Assembly: GCF_900112085.1 (NCBI RefSeq)
Contig: NZ_FOJY01000004.1
Coordinates: forward strand, 1-64,000
DNA from: Acetitomaculum ruminis DSM 5522
Lineage (GTDB): Bacteria; Bacillota; Clostridia; Lachnospirales; Lachnospiraceae
DNA length: 64,000 bases
Direction: 5' to 3'
The position numbers and the translations under genes were made by a program. This document shows, piece after piece, positions 60,534 through 64,000 of this stretch. Within the stretch, counting starts at the first letter, position 1; each line of letters starts with the position of its first letter. The notes beneath the pieces were generated by a model. That model was not told the DNA's origin and made no database searches. It saw only the letters and a program-made list of their open reading frames with translations.

Positions 60534-60707
60534 TTAAAATCCATCAAACATAGCCATTCTTTTGTGAATATCTTTATAGTATTCCTTAATTTCATCCGGA
60601 GCATCTTCTCTTAAAGGTGCCGGTTCTCCCTGTTTCAAATTATCAACATTTAGCCATTTCACCATTTCATCAATCATCTTAACATCATATTCTGTCGCAA
60701 ATATCAT
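60534..60707 (-). CDS. Small acidic hypothetical protein, 57 aa
   Basis: The product (MIFATEYDVKMIDEMVKWLN, then APLREDAPDEIKEYYKDIHK) is helical with no known motif. The ATG at 60707 is favoured because GAGGGGG lies upstream; a GTG at 60719 is inside that site. LREDAP is shared with the 55-residue protein at 37832. It lies in the group of small genes behind the MuF gene and may be an immunity or accessory protein. Confidence 0.55.
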   Translation of the reverse strand: MIFATEYDVKMIDEMVKWLNVDNLKQGEPAPLREDAPDEIKEYYKDIHKRMAMFDGF

Positions 60708-60779
60708 AATTCGAAACACCCCCTCATTAATTCTAACTTATACTCAAGCCTGTTAAATAACGTTTAATATTTTGCTAAT

Positions 60780-60965
60780 CTAAAACGTATTAAATCTCCC
60801 AATATTCTTATCTCCTCCAAATTGTTCCATTAATATTTCCTGATGTTTTTCATGTGCTAAATCGCTATATTTTTGTTTTTCCTCTTCTGTTGATGATTCG
60901 TTGCTCTTTTTTAATAAGCTAAGATACTCATCTATTAAAATTTCTCTTTTACTTTTATTTTGCAT
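60780..60965 (-). CDS. Small helical hypothetical protein, 61 aa
   Basis: The product (MQNKSKREILIDEYLSLLKK, then STEEEKQKYSDLAHEKHQEI and ending GRFNTF) is a charged two-helix protein with a GAAAGGGAA site. It lies 84 bp downstream of the probable immunity gene in the MuF accessory group. Not recognised. Confidence 0.55.
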   Translation of the reverse strand: MQNKSKREILIDEYLSLLKKSNESSTEEEKQKYSDLAHEKHQEILMEQFGGDKNIGRFNTF

Positions 60966-61049
60966 ATAACATTCCCTTTCATCTTGTAAAAGTACTTCTG
61001 CTATCAGTTCATTCAGACTGCAATCTGAAAAACATACTGAATTGTTCTA

Positions 61050-61310
61050 TTACTGCATATTCTTACTTTCAAATAAATAATCTATGCTTTCCTCAAGGCT
61101 CACATCTGAATCAACATAAAGTGCATATACTTCAAAATCATTATACACTTTTATTTGACCTTCTGGTAGCATATAAATTTGAATCTTTGTATCATCTACA
61201 TCATGTAATAATTTACTCTTTTCAGCATTCGGATATCTATCCTCTATCATTTTACAAGTTTTTTCAAATTTTTCTTCACTTGGTATTAAAGAAACTGTGT
61301 AAGATTTCAA
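61050..61310 (-). CDS. Small protein coupled to MuF gene, candidate immunity protein
   Basis: This 86-residue protein (MKSYTVSLIPSEEKFEKTCK, then IQIYMLPEGQIKVYNDFEVY and VSLEESIDYLFE) is acidic with alpha-beta pattern. The TTG at 61310 is the likely start: GGGAGGTGATT overlapping the MuF stop lies just upstream, and the GTG at 61319 is inside it. Tight coupling to a MuF gene with a toxin-like tail suggests an immunity protein, which is inferred. Confidence 0.6.
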   Translation of the reverse strand: MKSYTVSLIPSEEKFEKTCKMIEDRYPNAEKSKLLHDVDDTKIQIYMLPEGQIKVYNDFEVYALYVDSDVSLEESIDYLFESKNMQ

Positions 61311-61311
61311 T

Positions 61312-62841
61312 TTAATCACCTCCCAATCCTAAACTTTTATTAACTTTTTCATTTGTTTTAGTTGCCGTATTATATATATCTTGTACAGCTTCATCTCTGC
61401 TTATATTTTTTCTATTCATTTTATCGATTAATAACTCTTCAAACGTTTTATTTGGACGGTTTTTTTCTATTTCAGCCTTTTTTTCCTCATCTGCCATCAT
61501 GGCACGTGCTTCTAGTCTAATTCTATTTCTTGCCTCAAATGCCTGCTTTGCCTGATCTATCATCGGAAGTGACGAATCGATATTGTCCTTTATCTTTGAT
61601 ACTTTTTCCAAATAAATCTTTCGAACTTCTAAATTACTTAGTTTCATTGTATCAGCTTTATTATTTTTTTCAACTCCAGATACATCTTCTGTATCTTTAT
61701 TTACCGAAGAACCCTTTTGGGTCTTATGACCTTTTTTTACCACATTTTTATCAAGACCCTCATCTAATTTTTCTTTTACTTCTTTATCCCCTTCAACAAA
61801 TCCCTTCTTCCACTCCTTATATGTCACATCCTCCGGCAGTTCGTATACTGTCTTTCCATCTCCATCCCTGGAAGCTCTTTTGGCCAAAGTATCCTGCTGC
61901 ATATCATCATCTTCAAAATATGGTATGGTAGTACATCTACAGAAGGGATGAAAAGGTGGAGCATTCACACTTATTTCCATATCTTTAACATAAAAATGCT
62001 GTCTATCCATGTCACCGCACACTTCACAGGTACGATTGTCAAGGGTAGACAGCACTTCATATGCATCAAGCCCAAGCTCTTTATAGCTGTCTTTTTCTGC
62101 CAAGGTAGTAAAATAAGCTTGCTCTGTTAATACAAGTCTTTTTACTGCATACTTTGATGTATTTAATACATTTGCTATATTTTTTATTGTTCTTTTAGGT
62201 CCCATTCCAGAAAGAACCATTGCTGTAAGCTCTTTATCTATGGTATTAATAAGCAAAAGCTTATTTCCCCATAGCTTTGAAGAAAAATTTGTACCATCCA
62301 CAGACCAGGGCTTACTTATAATCTTCTGGATGTAATTATTATCAAGCTTTGAAACATCAAAACCTATACCGACACCTCTTTGTATTTCAAAAAGACTTTT
62401 GTAAAAGGTGTTTTTATACACATCACTAACTACTTTATCCACATCATCCACTAAACCACCTGTGGCAAGTTCTATCTGAGCTCTTACTTCAAGTTTTAAG
62501 GCTTCAAGTCTGTTTATATGATACTTTGCAGATGCGTTTTCAAGCTCTTTCATGAAATTCTTTGAAGCAGCATTTTTCTTTCCTGCTTTTATATATTGCT
62601 CTACGCTCCATTTAAGCTCTTTTAATTCATCCGAATTTAAAAGCCTTCTGGCTTCTTCTATGGATACATTATTATTTTCTGCTGCTCTTCCATACCAGGC
62701 TTCTATTTTGTTATTTATGGCCATTTCGCAATTTCGATACTTCTCTTCAAGATTTGTGATATATTCCACAGATAAATTATTTGCAGCCTGTTCTATTTCT
62801 TTATATCTTTTTCTCCAGTAGTCTTTGCTGTTTTTTCTCAT
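61312..62841 (-). CDS. MuF/SPP1-gp7 minor capsid protein with toxin-like C-terminus
   Basis: The 509-residue protein has a helical start (MRKNSKDYWRKRYKEIEQAA), a MuF (SPP1 gp7) domain with LTEQAYFTTLAEKDSYKELG, CEVCGDMD and the HPFCRCTTIPYF motif at about 250-310, a linker with KKGHKTQKGSSVNKDTED, and a helical C-terminal module of about 90 residues (RNRIRLEARAMMADEEKKAE, PNKTFEELLIDKM, ending VNKSLGLGGD). MuF proteins enter the host with DNA, and in many temperate phages of Firmicutes the C-terminus is a polymorphic toxin. The module recalls polymorphic-toxin ends, but I cannot name its activity. Confidence 0.85.
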   Translation of the reverse strand: MRKNSKDYWRKRYKEIEQAANNLSVEYITNLEEKYRNCEMAINNKIEAWYGRAAENNNVSIEEARRLLNSDELKELKWSVEQYIKAGKKNAASKNFMKELENASAKYHINRLEALKLEVRAQIELATGGLVDDVDKVVSDVYKNTFYKSLFEIQRGVGIGFDVSKLDNNYIQKIISKPWSVDGTNFSSKLWGNKLLLINTIDKELTAMVLSGMGPKRTIKNIANVLNTSKYAVKRLVLTEQAYFTTLAEKDSYKELGLDAYEVLSTLDNRTCEVCGDMDRQHFYVKDMEISVNAPPFHPFCRCTTIPYFEDDDMQQDTLAKRASRDGDGKTVYELPEDVTYKEWKKGFVEGDKEVKEKLDEGLDKNVVKKGHKTQKGSSVNKDTEDVSGVEKNNKADTMKLSNLEVRKIYLEKVSKIKDNIDSSLPMIDQAKQAFEARNRIRLEARAMMADEEKKAEIEKNRPNKTFEELLIDKMNRKNISRDEAVQDIYNTATKTNEKVNKSLGLGGD

Positions 62842-62965
62842 TTGCCTCGCTTTCCAAGTCAGTCAAGAAATGACCAACTTATATATTTTTTATTTCCCAT
62901 ACATAATACACTAAGACGAACAAAAGTTTTAGTGTGAATTTTAGGTTTTGTATCCTGCTGCCTAT
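62711..62965. repeat. Right copy of the ~240-bp direct repeat
   Basis: This matches 38435-38675 in the same orientation. It covers the first 40 or so codons of the MuF gene and the sequence just upstream, ending at a TATCCTGCTGCC motif. Confidence 0.75.
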
Positions 62966-63054
62966 CGGAATTTATCCTGCTGCCGTAATAGCAATAAAAA
63001 AGCACCCCTTCCTTAGGATGCTTTTCGCTCTTTTGGCTAGATTGTCCTGCTGCC
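62951..63054. repeat. Three copies of TATCCTGCTGCC-like motif
   Basis: TATCCTGCTGCC occurs at 62951-62962 and 62973-62984, and TGTCCTGCTGCC at 63043-63054. A fourth copy (38661-38672) marks the edge of the truncated MuF copy. Role unknown; a recombination or packaging site are both possible. Confidence 0.6.
62997..63025 (-). terminator. Terminator after the DUF1492-like gene
   Basis: On the minus strand AAAAGCATCC pairs with GGGGTGCTTTT and is followed by TTATTG. It separates the regulator gene from MuF. Confidence 0.78.
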
Positions 63055-63066
63055 ATGTATAAAATA

Positions 63067-63453
63067 TTAATTTGTCTTTGGTAACTCTATCATTTCCAAA
63101 CCGGCAGCTCTTATCTTATATGCCTTTCTTTCTGTTATGTTAAGGGCTTTTGCTATCCTATACCAAGATATATTTTTTATATAATACACATATAAAACGC
63201 ACCTTTCAGGACACATAGGTAATTTGGAGATTGCTGTAAGTACCTTCTTCTTTGCCAGATAACATTCTTCTCTTTGTTTCTTTAATTTTTCCTGTAAGCC
63301 TTCTTTTTTTATCATATACATCTCTGTCCCTTTAGCCCTGTATAGGTCTTGCAGCGTAAAATTATCCATATCAATTAAAGCTTTTTTGAGAGCTCTTTCA
63401 TTAGATTTGGCTTTTATATAGCTTTTCATGAATTTGTCTTTTTCAACATCCAC
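63067..63453 (-). CDS. Phage late-gene regulator, DUF1492/sigma-region-4-like
   Basis: This 128-residue protein has a long N-terminal helix (EKDKFMKSYIKAKSNERALK, then QEKLKKQREECYLAKKKVL) and a C-terminal sigma-70 region 4-like helix-turn-helix (VLYVYYIKNISWYRIAKALN, then TERKAYKIRAAGL). Such ArpU/DUF1492 proteins stand just before the terminase genes and switch on late transcription. The start is a GTG overlapping the upstream small gene. Here MuF follows, not terminase. Confidence 0.82.
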   Translation of the reverse strand: MDVEKDKFMKSYIKAKSNERALKKALIDMDNFTLQDLYRAKGTEMYMIKKEGLQEKLKKQREECYLAKKKVLTAISKLPMCPERCVLYVYYIKNISWYRIAKALNITERKAYKIRAAGLEMIELPKTN

Positions 63454-63616
63454 TATTTTTTTCTAACTCCTTTTTTTGAATGTCATATCTTAAAAGCTTA
63501 ATCTCTACAAAAATCTGTTTAGTCATATATATTGCAAAACCTAAAGCCCTTGCAATAATTATTATCATTAATGCAACTAATACCATTAGAATTAATGTTA
63601 CTATGCTTAATCCCAT
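63443..63616 (-). CDS. Small membrane protein, 57 aa
   Basis: The product has one N-terminal membrane helix (MGLSIVTLILMVLVALMI) and a charged tail (FVEIKLLRYDIQKKELEKN). A very strong AGGAGGGGGAAGGAA site precedes the ATG, and the stop overlaps the start of the DUF1492-like gene. It is probably a small phage membrane protein of the early/late boundary; not recognised. Confidence 0.7.
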   Translation of the reverse strand: MGLSIVTLILMVLVALMIIIIARALGFAIYMTKQIFVEIKLLRYDIQKKELEKNSGC

Positions 63617-63629
63617 TTCCTTCCCCCTC

Positions 63630-64000
63630 CTATATATCTAAAGTCTGCTCTGCTCCAACTAAAGCATCTAAAGAAACTCCTAACTCATTAGCCAGGTCAT
63701 AATTTTTCTTTCCCTGTTTCCTTAGGCTTACAAGCTCTGACCAACTGATGCCTATATCACATACTGTTTTGGGCAACTTATCTGAATGACCACTTTGAAT
63801 CAAGATGTCTGCCACCTTAACCCTTGATAATTTTGTAATTTTTACTATTTTATTAAAGCTCTTTCCTTCTTTTGCTGCCTTAATAACTTTGTCTTTAATG
63901 CTATCTTCTACTGCTGCAACATTTATTTTTTGAACTGCCGTCTTTTCTTCTTTGGGTGTCACTTTTTCTTCTTTGGCTGTCACTTTCTCTTCTTTGGCTG
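63630..64000 (-). CDS. Phage hypothetical protein with KEEKVT repeats (5' end outside window)
   Basis: The frame stays open to the window edge, so only the C-terminal 123 residues are seen. It has tandem AKEEKVT-type heptads at the upstream end, then two helix-turn-helix-like segments (DKVIKAAKEGKSFNKIVKIT, then KLPKTVCDIGISWSELVSLR and LANELGVSLDALVG). A GTG at 63983 is possible but lies inside the repeats. The HTH pattern suggests a DNA-binding phage regulator or a small-terminase-like protein. Confidence 0.6.
   Translation of the reverse strand, partial: AKEEKVTAKEEKVTPKEEKTAVQKINVAAVEDSIKDKVIKAAKEGKSFNKIVKITKLSRVKVADILIQSGHSDKLPKTVCDIGISWSELVSLRKQGKKNYDLANELGVSLDALVGAEQTLDI

Noticed and set aside
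62859-63056. 65-codon frame upstream of the MuF gene
   Set aside because: There is no ribosome site; it runs through a terminator and the CCTGCTGCC repeats, and the truncated copy at 38.6 kb does not keep the frame.

Overview
The window looks like a low-GC Firmicute chromosome, most likely a motile gut or rumen Lachnospiraceae (Clostridia). This rests on the AT-rich sequence, strong AGGAGG ribosome binding sites, frequent TTG/GTG starts, GLUG-repeat surface proteins with CxxC and Big2-like C-termini, and the PBSX-type prophage architecture. No complete tRNA, rRNA or CRISPR array is visible.

Positions 1-24,300 are mostly host genes. A CsoR-type repressor and a small Cys/His-rich protein sit at the left edge, followed by a stand-alone chemoreceptor. 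A co-directional signalling operon (3750-12793) follows: soluble histidine kinase, receiver-HD-GYP protein, CheR, CheB, CheY, CheA, CheW and a minimal chemoreceptor, closed by an intrinsic terminator. On the opposite strand, a FecCD-type permease, ATPase and binding lipoprotein precede two ABC exporter-type half transporters, with a hairpin terminator between the two parts. Two tandem GLUG-repeat secreted proteins with nearly identical C-terminal halves follow.

Positions 24,300-38,900 form an accessory belt. It holds a GNAT acetyltransferase, a multibranched palindromic element, a PLD-helicase/Nudix pair behind three 32-bp-spaced direct repeats, an MBOAT/SGNH O-acylation operon ending in a fructosamine-kinase-family gene, a VbhA/Fic module, an IS3 remnant, and a decayed BsuBI/PstI-type restriction-modification locus. 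In that locus the methylase is intact, the nuclease is truncated at the IS remnant and the HTH regulator is frameshifted. Small phage-like genes and a truncated copy of the prophage MuF gene start follow.

Positions 38,900-41,310 carry two paralogous regulatory cassettes around an Abi-family gene. Each cassette has a near-consensus promoter with a perfect palindrome in its 17-bp spacer, a 41-47 codon ORF, a conserved H-type pseudoknot, an Arc-like ribbon-helix-helix gene and a terminator.

Positions 41,300-64,000 are a PBSX-like contractile-tail prophage transcribed entirely leftward. From upstream to downstream it has regulators, MuF minor capsid protein with a toxin-like tail, small ORFs, scaffold, capsid, connectors, sheath, tube, a frameshifted tail chaperone, tape measure, baseplate, fibres, holin and lysozyme. 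Terminase large subunit and portal genes are absent from their expected place before the MuF gene, so the element may be defective, although those genes could lie outside the window. Several small genes below the usual length cut-off were read by hand.
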